From the NCBI RefSeq assembly GCF_018885305.1, contig NZ_CP076544.1, forward strand, positions 372,001 to 436,000: DNA of 64,000 bases, in the 5' to 3' direction. Of the stretch, positions 1 to 8,087 are shown piece by piece. The notes beneath the pieces are model-generated. The model saw nothing but the letters and a program-made list of their open reading frames with translations, made no database searches and was not told the DNA's origin. The position numbers were made by a program, and so were the translations under genes. The stretch comes from Curtobacterium sp. L6-1 (GTDB lineage Bacteria > Actinomycetota > Actinomycetes > Actinomycetales > Microbacteriaceae). The first letter of the stretch is position 1, and every line of letters begins with the position of its first letter.

Positions 1-2
1 GG

Positions 3-947
3 CAGACCGACCAGCTCGGCCACGACGACCGCTACGACGTCGCCGACGAGTACCTCGAGGTCCTCTACAAGCTGTGGGAGGGCTCGTGGGAGGACGACGC
101 CGTCGTCGAGGACCGCGAGACCGGCGTCTTCACCGACCCCGCCAAGGTGCACCCGATCGAGCACCACGGCACGCACTTCGACGTGCCCGGCATCCACCTG
201 TCCGAGCCGTCGGTCCAGCGGACGCCGGTCGTCTACCAGGCCGGCGCGTCGCCGCGGGGCATCCGCTTCGCGGCCGAGAACGCCGAGGCCGTCTTCGTCG
301 GCGCCCCGACCCTGCCGCAGTTGGCCGCGACCGTCGCGAAGATCCGGGACGCCCTGGAGGCTGCTGGTCGCGACCGGTACGCCGCCCGCGTCTACACGCT
401 GCTCACCGTCATCACCGACGAGACCGACGAGGCCGCGCAGGCGAAGTACCGCGACTACCTGTCCTACGCGTCCGAGGCGGGTGCGCTCGTGCTCAACTCC
501 GGGTGGATGGGCGTCGACCTGTCGCAGTACGACCTGGACGAGCCGCTCGGCAACATCGAGTCGAACGCGATCCAGTCCGCCGCCGCCAACCTGTCCGCGG
601 CGACCGGCGAGGACGGCACGACCTGGACGGTGCGGGACATCGCACGGCAGACGGCCATCGGCGGACTCGGGCCGGTCGAGGTCGGCAGCGGGGCGACGAT
701 CGCGCAGCGGCTGATCGACATCCAGGAGCAGACCGACGTCGACGGGTTCAACCTCGCCTACGCGGTGACCCCGGGCACGTGGGAGGACGTCATCGAGTTC
801 GTCGTGCCCGAGCTCCGCGCACGGAACGCGTACCCGGACGGCTACCGCGAGGGATCCCTCCGCCACAAGCTGCTCGGCCGGGGCGACCGGCTGCCGGAGG
901 AGCACCGCGGGGCGTCGTTCCGTGTCGGGGTGTCCGCGACCGCGTGA
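3..947 (+). CDS. LLM-class flavin-dependent monooxygenase (NtaA/SnaA/DszA-like), 5' end outside window
   Basis: The reading frame is open from position 3 and the true start lies upstream, so about 314 C-terminal residues are visible. The segment around DPAKVHPIEHHGTHFDVPG, then GIHLSEPSVQRTPV and YQAGASPRGIRFAAENAE, is typical of the nitrilotriacetate/dibenzothiophene monooxygenase branch of the bacterial luciferase-like family. These enzymes use reduced FMN supplied by a separate reductase to oxidise small organic or sulfur compounds. The C-terminal part (DGFNLAYAVTPGTWEDVIE, RLPEEHRGASFR) is intact. The substrate cannot be read from sequence. The partner flavin reductase is not adjacent on the visible side. 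The family call is firm and the substrate is unknown. Confidence 0.9.
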   Translation, partial: QTDQLGHDDRYDVADEYLEVLYKLWEGSWEDDAVVEDRETGVFTDPAKVHPIEHHGTHFDVPGIHLSEPSVQRTPVVYQAGASPRGIRFAAENAEAVFVGAPTLPQLAATVAKIRDALEAAGRDRYAARVYTLLTVITDETDEAAQAKYRDYLSYASEAGALVLNSGWMGVDLSQYDLDEPLGNIESNAIQSAAANLSAATGEDGTTWTVRDIARQTAIGGLGPVEVGSGATIAQRLIDIQEQTDVDGFNLAYAVTPGTWEDVIEFVVPELRARNAYPDGYREGSLRHKLLGRGDRLPEEHRGASFRVGVSATA

Positions 948-1048
948 GCGACCACGACCGTGCTGCTGCCGGGCGGCCTCGTGACCGCCCGACGCACCGA
1001 GGCCGCGGGCCGACGGCGCACGCAGCAGCACGGTCGTAGGGTGGGCCG

Positions 1049-1540
1049 ATGATCGAGTCGACGGCAGCCGTACGGGTCGCGGAACCCGGGGCCGACACCG
1101 ACTCTGCCTGCATCGACCTCTGGGTCGCCGCGGTCGCCGTGCGGGACGGCCGCGCCGAGGACCCCGCGGTGCGTGCCCGGGCAGCGACGAAGTTCGCGGC
1201 CGACCGGGTTGCGCTCGTGGTCGCACCCTCGTCGGACGACGGCGTCCGCGGCTTCGCGCTGGTCACGGCACCCGGGACCGGTGGCGACGGACCGGCCGGT
1301 GCCGCCTACCTCAGCCTGCTGGCCGTGGATCCGTCGGCGCAGGGGAGCGGTCTCGGTCGAGCGCTCCTGGTCGCGGCGGTGGACGCTGCTCGGGCCGCCG
1401 GGTACGCGCACTGCTCCTTGCACGCGCTCGAGGACAACGCCCCCGCACTCCGGCTCTACCGCAGCGCCGGCTTCCGTCCGGTGGGGGAGCCCTTCCCGCA
1501 CGCGCTGAACGGCCGTCCCACGCGGACCTACCTGGTCTGA
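1049..1540 (+). CDS. GNAT family N-acetyltransferase
   Basis: A 163-residue cytosolic acetyltransferase. The acetyl-CoA pyrophosphate-binding signature is QGSGLG at residues 98-103, directly after the strand LSLLAVDPSA. The terminal motif DNAPALRLYRSAGFRPVGE (about 128-146) is the usual motif B of small GNAT enzymes. The N-terminal 60 residues are variable and do not reveal the acceptor. The gene stands alone between a monooxygenase and a convergent esterase, so context does not help. The start at ATG 1049 gives the full fold with no long extension. The family is clear; the substrate could be a small amine, an antibiotic or a protein N-terminus. Confidence 0.88.
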   Translation: MIESTAAVRVAEPGADTDSACIDLWVAAVAVRDGRAEDPAVRARAATKFAADRVALVVAPSSDDGVRGFALVTAPGTGGDGPAGAAYLSLLAVDPSAQGSGLGRALLVAAVDAARAAGYAHCSLHALEDNAPALRLYRSAGFRPVGEPFPHALNGRPTRTYLV

Positions 1541-1613
1541 CGCAAGGGGACCGCCCCGGCCGCTGCTCCCGGACAGCCGGTCCCGCCGGCACCGACCGGT
1601 CAGCTGTTCCCGG

Positions 1614-2402
1614 TCAGCGCCGTCCGGCCGGTGCGACCAGCGTCCAGTCGCCGTGCGACGCGACCCGACCGTCGCCCGACGACCGGCCCGTCACCCGGCG
1701 GCGGACCCACGGGACGACGTGGTCGCGGTAGTAGCGCAGCTCCGCGGACACCGACGTCGGCGCGGCGTCCGGGACCGACGGCACCGCAGCCTCCGGTCCG
1801 CTCGCGATCTCGTGCAGGGCGAGGTCGGCCACGCGCTGGTGCCCGAGCGGGTTCATGTGCAGCCGGTCATCGGACCAGAACTCGGCGCGACGCAGGTGCC
1901 GGTCGCGCGAGACGTCCACGAACGGCAGACCCCGGTCGCGGGCGAACCCGGTCAGGGCCTCCGCCCACGCGTCACCCCGGGCGTTGATGAGTCGGCCGAG
2001 CGGCAGGCGGGCGCTCGGGTCGGCGGGGCTGAGCAGCGCGAGCCGGACGCCCTGCGCCGCGACGGCGTCCGCGGCCCGTGCGAGTCGGGCGAGCAGCACG
2101 TCGACGTCGTAGCCGGGGCGGAGCATGTCGTTGCCGCCACCGCAGAAGGTGATCAGGGTCGGCGCGGGGTCGAGCGCGAGGGCGGCGTCGAGCTGCCCCT
2201 CCAGCACCCCGGCGAGCAGGCGCCCGCGGATCGCGAGGTTGGCGTAGGACACCGGGCCGGACAGGTGGTCCGCGAGGCCGGACGCCAGCCGCCCGGCCCA
2301 CCCCGGGAAGGGGACGTCCCCGTCGTCGCCGACGCCCTCCGAGAAGCTGTCGCCGATCGCGACGTAGCGGACGGGATCGGTGCGGGCGGGGACGGCGGAC
2401 AT
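1614..2402 (-). CDS. SGNH/GDSL-family hydrolase
   Basis: A 262-residue esterase or lipase of the SGNH fold. Block I is GDSFSEG at residues 17-23 with nucleophile Ser-19. Block III is GGGND at 88-92. The C-terminal Asp-x-x-His pair is in SDDRLHMNPLGH (Asp-179, His-182). No signal peptide is visible, so it is probably cytoplasmic. The frame is open far upstream on this strand, but the ATG at 2402 places the first catalytic block at the usual distance from the N-terminus, so I take that start. It is convergent with the upstream acetyltransferase. The natural ester substrate is not predictable. Confidence 0.9.
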   Translation of the reverse strand: MSAVPARTDPVRYVAIGDSFSEGVGDDGDVPFPGWAGRLASGLADHLSGPVSYANLAIRGRLLAGVLEGQLDAALALDPAPTLITFCGGGNDMLRPGYDVDVLLARLARAADAVAAQGVRLALLSPADPSARLPLGRLINARGDAWAEALTGFARDRGLPFVDVSRDRHLRRAEFWSDDRLHMNPLGHQRVADLALHEIASGPEAAVPSVPDAAPTSVSAELRYYRDHVVPWVRRRVTGRSSGDGRVASHGDWTLVAPAGRR

Positions 2403-2552
2403 GGTCCTCCTCGGGGACGACGAACGAGCTGACCCCATCGTGCTCCTCGGTCGACGACCGCGACCGCGACCGCGACCGCGCTGGCGACGGCGGTGACGAC
2501 CGCGGCGGCGACGGCGGTAACGAAGGCGGCGACGGCGGCTGGCGCGGCGGTG

Positions 2553-2567
2553 AGGGAAGGCTGCCCT
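2553..2567 (+). promoter_or_regulatory. DtxR/IdeR-like iron box 1
   Basis: AGGGAAGGCTGCCCT fits the core pattern AGGnnAGnCTnnCCT of actinobacterial DtxR/IdeR operators. Extended to TGAGGG...CCCTCA it matches 13 of 19 positions of the classical TTAGGTTAGGCTAACCTAA. It lies about 75 bp before the start of the VIT1/CCC1-type transporter. Function is inferred from pattern and context. Confidence 0.5.
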
Positions 2568-2586
2568 CACCCGGAAAGTCCCGGTC

Positions 2587-2601
2587 AGGGCAGCCTTCCC
2601 T
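2587..2601 (-). promoter_or_regulatory. DtxR/IdeR-like iron box 2
   Basis: AGGGCAGCCTTCCCT on the + strand is the exact reverse complement of the first box, with centres 34 bp apart. Both copies fit the AGGnnAGnCTnnCCT core. The pair could also fold as a hairpin in RNA, which is the main alternative reading. Confidence 0.5.
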
Positions 2602-2639
2602 TGCTGGTGGGGATGGCTCGCACGTGCTTTGCTCTCCCC

Positions 2640-3362
2640 ATGTCCACCGCTGCCGACCTCGCGCTCCCCGTCTCCGAGCACGACGACGCCACGAGCGCCG
2701 CACGACTCAACTGGCTCCGCGCCGGCCTGCTCGGCGCGAACGACGGCATCGTGTCCGTCGCCGCCGTCCTGGTCGGCGTCGCGGGTGCTGGCGCCTCGAC
2801 CGGACCGGTCCTCGCCGCGGGCACCGCCGCCCTCGTCGGCGGCGCGGTCTCGATGGCCCTCGGCGAGTACGTCTCGGTGAGCGGTGCCCGGGACGCCCAG
2901 CGCACCGGGCAGGCCGCGCACCAGGCCCAGCTCGAGGCCGAGTCCGAGGACGCCGCCACCATCGCCGCCCACTACCGCGGCCTCGGCGTCTCGGACGACG
3001 TCGCCCGCTCCGTCGCGGCGGAGCTCGTCCGTCCCGAGGTGCGCGACCGCCGTGCCGCCGCAGCCCTCCGTGACGCCGAGGACGAGGTCGTCAGCCCGTG
3101 GCGTGCGGCCTGGGTGTCCGCCGCGACCTTCATCGTCGGGGCCGCGCTGCCGTTCCTCGCCATGCTGCTCGCCCCGGCGTCGAGCAAGATCCTCGTGACG
3201 GTCGTCGCCGTCCTCGTCGCCCTCGCCGTCACCGGGACGACGGGCGCCACCCTCGGCGGCGCACGCCGCGGCCGGGCCACGGTGCGCGTGGTCGCCGGCG
3301 GGGCGCTCGCGCTCGCCGCCACCTACGCGGCCGGGGCGTTGCTCGGGACGCACGCGTTCTGA
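2640..3362 (+). CDS. VIT1/CCC1 family iron/manganese transporter
   Basis: A 240-residue membrane protein of the vacuolar iron transporter family. RLNWLRAGLLGANDGIVSV (about 22-40) is the hallmark first transmembrane helix with the GANDG motif (32-36). SMALGEYVSVSG (71-82) is the second conserved helix. A charged cytoplasmic loop follows (about 84-150; acidic and Gln-rich, with EAESEDAA), then three C-terminal hydrophobic helices. Eukaryotic relatives move Fe2+ or Mn2+ out of the cytosol in exchange for protons; the bacterial role is probably metal export. I prefer ATG 2640 over ATG 2613 because it gives the family-typical N-terminus. Two iron-box-like sites lie upstream, suggesting iron-dependent control. 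Confidence 0.9.
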   Translation: MSTAADLALPVSEHDDATSAARLNWLRAGLLGANDGIVSVAAVLVGVAGAGASTGPVLAAGTAALVGGAVSMALGEYVSVSGARDAQRTGQAAHQAQLEAESEDAATIAAHYRGLGVSDDVARSVAAELVRPEVRDRRAAAALRDAEDEVVSPWRAAWVSAATFIVGAALPFLAMLLAPASSKILVTVVAVLVALAVTGTTGATLGGARRGRATVRVVAGGALALAATYAAGALLGTHAF

Positions 3363-3374
3363 CGCGACCGCGAC

Positions 3375-3438
3375 GACGGACGGGAGGCCCGGACCACGTG
3401 ACCGACGTCGGTCACGTGATCCGGGCCTCCCGTCCGTC
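3375..3438. terminator. Bidirectional terminator, 64-nt near-perfect palindrome
   Basis: Positions 3375-3438 are symmetrical about 3406.5 with one mismatched pair (3394/3419). The outer arms are GACGGACGGGAGGCCCGGA and its complement; the inner part contains CACGTGACCGACGTCGGTC. It sits between the convergent transporter and acetamidase genes, as expected of a shared terminator. It lacks a long U-tract, which is usual in high-GC actinobacteria. Confidence 0.8.
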
Positions 3439-3447
3439 CACAAGCGG

Positions 3448-4395
3448 TCAGGCCGCCGGCGTCGGCTCCAACACCGCCTTCGGCACCCGGTGCAGGGTCA
3501 CCGCACCGACCGCGTCGAAGGGGTGCAGCGGATCCGGCGTGCCGGACCCTGTCGGCCCGCCGAGCTTCGAGTCGCCGACGGCGCTGAGCACCGCGTAGGC
3601 GTCGTCCGCCGTCCAGCCGTGCTCGTCCACCAGGAACGCGAAGGCGTCCTCGTACCCGCGGCGGATGCTCTCCTGCACCGGGTCGCCCAGGCCGACGAAC
3701 AGCCACTCGTCCGCGGTCTCGATGCGCGGGGCACGCAGCTCCGGGCCACCCTTGACCAGGTCGACGGAGACGACGGCGGTGCCCTGCGCCTCGATCGCGA
3801 CGAAGGACGACTCGCCCTCGGCCATGAGCGCGTGGATGTCCCCGATCGACAGCAGGGCTCCCGGCACCCGGACCGGCAGGTACACCGTCGAGCCGGGGCG
3901 GGCCTCGGTGACGTCCATGTTCCCGCCCTCGGCGTGCGCGGGCATGATCGTGGAGTTCTCGCCCTCGGCGGGGGCCGTGCCGATGCAGCCGATCATCGGG
4001 CGGACCGGGAAGGCGTGCCGGTCCGTGACGTACACCACGCCGTCCTCGATCGAGCAGCGTCGGGTGAAGACGCGGTCGCCCATCACGTGCTGCAGTGCTC
4101 CCGAACCGGGGAGCGACACCGACCAGCCGTGCGTGGTGAGCTCGATGTCGTGGATGGTGACCGCGAGCGTGTCGCCCGGTTCGGCGCCCTCGACGTACAC
4201 CGGGCCGGTGACCGGGTTGATCGGGGCCTGCAGCTGCGCCATGTCGTGGTGCACGTCGAGTTCGGCGTAGACGGCGTCGGTCGTCTCGAAGCCGATCGTC
4301 TCGCCGGTGCCCGGGGCGATGGTCAGGACCGGCTCGCGGTCGGCGGTGTACCCGGGGCGGCCGAGCGTGTTCGGCAGGTGGTGGTCGGCGGTCAT
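3448..4395 (-). CDS. Acetamidase/formamidase family protein
   Basis: A 315-residue enzyme of the FmdA/AmdA family, which hydrolyses short amides to ammonia and a carboxylate. Family features are GPVYVEGAEPGDTLAVTI (about 65-82), the His/Asp-rich centre around NSTIMPAHAEGGNMDV, and LSIGDIHALMAEGE, which carries the conserved GD.H metal-site region. The start at ATG 4395 overlaps the stop of the upstream permease by 4 bp (ATGA), so translation is coupled to it. With the permease and the hydrolase further upstream it forms a likely uptake-and-hydrolysis operon. The exact amide is unknown. Confidence 0.9.
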   Translation of the reverse strand: MTADHHLPNTLGRPGYTADREPVLTIAPGTGETIGFETTDAVYAELDVHHDMAQLQAPINPVTGPVYVEGAEPGDTLAVTIHDIELTTHGWSVSLPGSGALQHVMGDRVFTRRCSIEDGVVYVTDRHAFPVRPMIGCIGTAPAEGENSTIMPAHAEGGNMDVTEARPGSTVYLPVRVPGALLSIGDIHALMAEGESSFVAIEAQGTAVVSVDLVKGGPELRAPRIETADEWLFVGLGDPVQESIRRGYEDAFAFLVDEHGWTADDAYAVLSAVGDSKLGGPTGSGTPDPLHPFDAVGAVTLHRVPKAVLEPTPAA

Positions 4396-5909
4396 CGGGG
4401 GTCCTCGTCCGTCGTGCGTGGGGCGGCGGGTCCGCTGGCGGTGCCGGCGGCCGGGGTGGTGGCACCGGTCGCGGCGGTGGCGGCCGGGGTGGTGGCCCCG
4501 GTCGGGTCGCCTTCGCCCAGTGTGCCCGGTTCCTCGGAGCCGACCTTGGTGGAACGGCCTGTGGCCCGGTAGTACAGGAACACGGCGGCGCCGACGACGA
4601 GCCAGATGATGCCGCCGACCTTCGCCTCGACCGCGGCGTTGAGCAGCACGTACCCGATGATGAGGAACCCGATCAGCGGCACGACCAGGTGCAGCACCCA
4701 GTTGCGGGACCTGCCCTTCACGACGTGGTGCACGACCACGGACACGTGCAGCAGCATGAAGCCGAACAGCGCACCGAAGTTGACCAGCGACGAGATCGTG
4801 TCGATCTGCCCGACGAAGAACAGCACGAGGATCGCAGACAGCACCGAGACGACCAGGATCGCGTTCTGCGGGACCTTCCGACCGTTCAGCTTGTGCAGGA
4901 AGGCAGGCAGCTGCCGGTCGCGGCTCATCGAGAAGAGCAGGCGGCTCGTGGCGGCCTGCGCAGCCATCGCGTTCGCGATGCCGACGGCCAGGACGTTGAC
5001 GGCGAAGAACGCCGTCGCCCACCCGCTGGACGAGGCCTGCTCGACGATCGTGAAGAACGCGTTGCCTGCCTCGCTGTCCGAGAACGAGTCCCGGCCGGCG
5101 GCCAGTGCACTGGCGAGCCAGGTCTGCACGACGAACAGGAACGCGACGATGACGAGCGCCAGGATCATCGCCAGTCCCGCACCGCCGCGGCGTCCGGTGG
5201 ACTCCTCGGACAGGGTCGAGATGCCGTCGAAGCCGAGGAAGCTGAGCACCGCGATGGACAGCGCCGAAGCGATCAACGGCGCCGACACCTTCGCGGGGTC
5301 GAACACCTGGTCGGTGCTGAACGAGGCGCCCGGCACCGTCCCGCCCGTCAACGCGACGACCGCGATGATGACGAAGACGACCACGAAGACGAGCTCGATG
5401 AGCAGGAAGATCCGGTTCGCCAGCTTGAGGGACGACACGCCTGCCAGGTTGATGACGGTGTTGATCGCCACGAAGACGAGTGCCCACAGCCAGCGCGGGG
5501 TGCCCGGGAAGATACCGACCATGCTCTCCGCCGCGAACACGTAGAGCAGCGTCGGGACGAGCAGGTAGTCGAGCAGGATCGCCCAGCCGGCGAAGAACCC
5601 GGCGGTGGGGTGGATGCCGCGGCCGACGTACGAGAACACACTGCCGGCGAGCGGGATGGACTTCGCCATCTGCGCGTACGCGAGGGCGGTGAAGATCATC
5701 GCGACGAGGCCGACGACGTAGACCAACGGCACCATGCCGGAGGACGCGTTGTAGACGGTGCCGAAGATGGCCCACGGGGCGATCGGCACCATGAAGACGA
5801 GCCCGTAGACGAGCAGGTCGGTGGTGGAGACGGAGCGCTTGAGCTCCTGCCGGTAGCCGTAGGCCTCGAGTTGCTGTTGGGGGGAGAGTTCGCTGTGCTG
5901 CTGCGACAT
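4392..5909 (-). CDS. APC superfamily amino acid/amine permease
   Basis: A 505-residue permease with about twelve hydrophobic segments. SVSTTDLLVYGLVFMVPIAP (about 26-45) is the first helix of the APC family, and the STLSEES loop follows helix 6 as in amino acid-polyamine transporters. The Thr/Ala/Pro/Gly-rich tail (last 50 residues) is cytoplasmic and of low complexity. The start at ATG 5909 is chosen because it precedes the short polar N-terminus (MSQQHSELSPQQQLE) typical of this group. It overlaps the acetamidase gene by 4 bp. Substrate unknown; context suggests an amino acid, amine or amide later attacked by the neighbouring hydrolases. Confidence 0.9.
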   Translation of the reverse strand: MSQQHSELSPQQQLEAYGYRQELKRSVSTTDLLVYGLVFMVPIAPWAIFGTVYNASSGMVPLVYVVGLVAMIFTALAYAQMAKSIPLAGSVFSYVGRGIHPTAGFFAGWAILLDYLLVPTLLYVFAAESMVGIFPGTPRWLWALVFVAINTVINLAGVSSLKLANRIFLLIELVFVVVFVIIAVVALTGGTVPGASFSTDQVFDPAKVSAPLIASALSIAVLSFLGFDGISTLSEESTGRRGGAGLAMILALVIVAFLFVVQTWLASALAAGRDSFSDSEAGNAFFTIVEQASSSGWATAFFAVNVLAVGIANAMAAQAATSRLLFSMSRDRQLPAFLHKLNGRKVPQNAILVVSVLSAILVLFFVGQIDTISSLVNFGALFGFMLLHVSVVVHHVVKGRSRNWVLHLVVPLIGFLIIGYVLLNAAVEAKVGGIIWLVVGAAVFLYYRATGRSTKVGSEEPGTLGEGDPTGATTPAATAATGATTPAAGTASGPAAPRTTDEDPR

Positions 5910-6027
5910 GTCGGTTCCGTTCGTCGGAAGGAGGGACGGTGCAGGGAGTGTGGTGGTCGGACGGGAGGCGCGTTCCGGGTCGGTGGGACGCCTGCGGTCC
6001 GGTGCGTGGCCGGCCGGGGTGGTGCCG

Positions 6028-6060
6028 GTGCTGGGGTGCTGAGGTGCTGGGGTGCCGGGT
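6028..6060. repeat. Short GC-rich tandem repeat (ggtgctg units)
   Basis: The 194-bp gap between the permease and the upstream hydrolase contains a run of degenerate ggtgctgggg/ggtgctgagg units. I see no strong hairpin or promoter in the gap, so the genes may still be cotranscribed. Confidence 0.6.
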
Positions 6061-6103
6061 GTGCGTGCGGGGTGTGGACGCGTCGGGGTGGGGAGCGCCG
6101 GTG

Positions 6104-7018
6104 TCAGGCGGTGGGCTGGGCGTCGTGCTCGGCGAGGAACGCGCCGACGACACGGCGGAACTCCTCCGGCTGCTCCAGGTGCGTGCAGTGGCTGGCGCCG
6201 GGGAAGACGTGCTGGCGGGCGTCCGGGACGTGCGTGACGAAGGGCTCCCACGTGGCGGGGGTCGCCTCGTCGTGCTCACCGGCGACCACGAGGGTCGGCA
6301 CGTCGACCTGGTCGAGACGGTCGACGACGGACCAGTCGCGCAGCGAGCCGATGACGTGGAACTCGTTCGGCCCGTTCATGGTGTGGTAGACCGTCGGCTC
6401 GGCCTCCATCTGCTCCTCGGAGGCGACGAAGTCCGCGGGCATCGGCACGACGCGGCACACGTGGCGCTCGTAGAACACCTGCGTCGCCGCGAGGTACTCC
6501 GGGTCGTCGACGGTGCCGGCGGCCTCGTGCCGGGTCAGTGCGTCCTGCACGTCCTCGGGCAGCTGGGCGCGGAGCTCGGCGGCGCCGTCCACCCAGAGCT
6601 GCATCGACGCGGGGGAGTTGCAGATCGACAGGCTCGCGATGCCGCCCGGGCGACGGACGGCGATCTCGGCGCCGAGCATGCCGCCCCACGACTGCCCGAG
6701 CACGTGGTGGTCACCGAGGTCGAGGTGTGCCACCAGCGCGCGGTACTCGTCGACGAAGAGCTGCGGCTGCCAGAGGTCGGCCGGGGCGTCCGGACGGTGG
6801 CTGCTCCGGCCGCACCCGAACTGGTCGTGGTGTACGACGGTGCGCCCGGTCTCGTCGGCGAAGGCCTCGAGGTTGCGGACGTAGTCGTGCGCCATGCCGG
6901 GCCCGCCGTGCAGCACGACGAGGGGGAGCGCACCCGGGACGGGGCGGTCGGGTTCCGTGACGCGGTACCAGGTCTCGCCGTCCTGGAACGGCATCGTGCT
7001 CTCGGTGATGCGGGACAT
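6104..7018 (-). CDS. Alpha/beta hydrolase, proline iminopeptidase family
   Basis: A 304-residue alpha/beta hydrolase of the S33 (proline iminopeptidase) branch. HGGPG at 37-41 is the oxyanion-hole motif of the family. The nucleophile elbow is GQSWGG (108-113, Ser-110). The acid is Asp-250 in AGEHDEATP and the general base is His-277 in GASHCTH. No signal peptide is seen, so it should be cytoplasmic. S33 enzymes cleave N-terminal proline from short peptides, but this fold also covers amide and ester hydrolases. It heads the operon with an APC permease and an acetamidase and is divergent from a GntR regulator. Confidence 0.9.
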   Translation of the reverse strand: MSRITESTMPFQDGETWYRVTEPDRPVPGALPLVVLHGGPGMAHDYVRNLEAFADETGRTVVHHDQFGCGRSSHRPDAPADLWQPQLFVDEYRALVAHLDLGDHHVLGQSWGGMLGAEIAVRRPGGIASLSICNSPASMQLWVDGAAELRAQLPEDVQDALTRHEAAGTVDDPEYLAATQVFYERHVCRVVPMPADFVASEEQMEAEPTVYHTMNGPNEFHVIGSLRDWSVVDRLDQVDVPTLVVAGEHDEATPATWEPFVTHVPDARQHVFPGASHCTHLEQPEEFRRVVGAFLAEHDAQPTA

Positions 7019-7038
7019 GGGGTGAGCATGGTCCCTCG

Positions 7039-7060
7039 AAAGGTCCCAGGCAAGACCTTT
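7039..7060. promoter_or_regulatory. Inverted repeat, candidate GntR operator
   Basis: AAAGGTC (7039-7045) and GACCTTT (7054-7060) form a perfect 7-bp inverted repeat with an 8-bp spacer. It lies in the divergent gap between the hydrolase operon and the GntR gene, 21 bp before the hydrolase start. It is AT-richer than its surroundings, as expected of a promoter or operator. Binding by the adjacent regulator is inference. Confidence 0.45.
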
Positions 7061-7148
7061 TCTCCTCGTTTAACGTGGCCGTAACAGGACTCCGCGCCGC
7101 TGGCCGTGCTGCTGGCCGTGGAGCGCGGACACGACAGGGAGGGGCGCC

Positions 7149-7901
7149 GTGGTGGACCACCCGACCGAGCCGCGCGGCCCGGAGACGCGCGTGGACGAGG
7201 TCGAGGACCGGCTCGTGACCGCCGTCGCGGTGGGGGAGTACCTGCCCGGCTCCCGCTTCCCACCCGAGCGCGAACTCGCCGCCCTGCTCGGTGTCGCCAG
7301 GGTCACGGTCCGCGCCGCCCTCGCCCGACTCGTCGACCGCGGGCTGCTCGAGACCAGACGCGGGCGTGGTGGTGGCACCTTCGTCCGCGAGCAGGAGGCG
7401 GGTGCCGTGCCGGACGCGATCGGCCGCACCCTGGCCGCTCGGTGGGTCGGCATCCGGGACACCGCCGACGCCATCGCGGTCCTGCACGGAGCACTCGCCG
7501 CGGTCGCCGCCGAACGGATCACCCCGGCCGAGGCCGAGGACCTACGCGCGCGCCTCGAGACGTTCCGGACCGCCGGCTCGGGCTTCGCGAAGCAGCAGGC
7601 GGACGCGGTCCTGCACCGGGGGATCATCGACGCGGCGCGCAACGACGCGCTCCGCAGCACCCTGGCGGCACTCGAGGCGCAGATCTCCATCGCGGCACCG
7701 GCGCACCTGTGGGGGACGGCGGACGGCATGGCCGAGATGGAGGCGCGAGCGCTGCGGGAGCACGAGCACCTGGTCGACGCGGTGTGCTCGGGACGCCCGG
7801 CGGAAGCGGGGGACATCGCCCGGCGCCACGTCGGCATCGACCTCGAGCTGCTCGAGCAGGCGATGCGGCGTGCGGGGCAGGTGCCGACCGTCGGCGCCTG
7901 A
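7149..7901 (+). CDS. GntR/FadR-type transcriptional regulator (FCD domain)
   Basis: A 250-residue regulator. The N-terminal winged helix (about 14-80) contains SRFPPERELAALLGVARVTV, the standard GntR recognition region, followed by the wing RGRGGGTFVRE. The remaining 165 residues are all-helical, with His in LHRGIIDAARN and RRHVGID positioned as in FCD effector pockets, which bind small carboxylates through a metal. It is divergently placed beside the hydrolase-permease-amidase operon, so it most likely represses that operon and itself until an effector appears. The GTG start at 7149 has an AGGGAGGGGCGCC Shine-Dalgarno-like region before it. Confidence 0.9.
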   Translation: MVDHPTEPRGPETRVDEVEDRLVTAVAVGEYLPGSRFPPERELAALLGVARVTVRAALARLVDRGLLETRRGRGGGTFVREQEAGAVPDAIGRTLAARWVGIRDTADAIAVLHGALAAVAAERITPAEAEDLRARLETFRTAGSGFAKQQADAVLHRGIIDAARNDALRSTLAALEAQISIAAPAHLWGTADGMAEMEARALREHEHLVDAVCSGRPAEAGDIARRHVGIDLELLEQAMRRAGQVPTVGA

Positions 7902-7911
7902 GTCGAGCGCG

Positions 7912-7984
7912 GCCGGGCGAGGCCGAGCGCGGGGGACTGCGCCGGGCGAGGCCGACCGTGGGGGACTGCGCCGGGCGGCCGACC
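7912..7984. repeat. 29-bp tandem repeat just after the GntR stop codon
   Basis: Two full units (7912-7940 and 7941-7969, differing at two bases) and a partial third start 11 bp past the stop codon. Each begins gccgggcgaggccga and ends gggggactgc. No coding role is seen. Confidence 0.8.
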
Positions 7985-8026
7985 GCGTCGGTCCGTCCTG
8001 ACCCGATCCGACCGAGGTGACGGACG

Positions 8027-8064
8027 ACGGGAGGCCCGTGGCGGAGTCGCCACGGGCCTCCCGT
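8027..8064. terminator. Bidirectional hairpin terminator
   Basis: A 17-bp perfect stem (8027-8043 with 8048-8064) and a 4-nt loop GAGT, built around ACGGGAGGCCCGTGGCG. It separates the + strand GntR gene from the - strand ABC operon, so it can serve both. Confidence 0.85.
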
Positions 8065-8087
8065 GTGTGGTCGGGTCGCGCTCCGCG

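Noticed and set aside
2493..2612. Longer N-terminus for the VIT1/CCC1 gene
   Set aside because: The extension would translate the iron-box palindromes and an Ala/Thr-rich shadow; the conserved N-terminus begins at ATG 2640.
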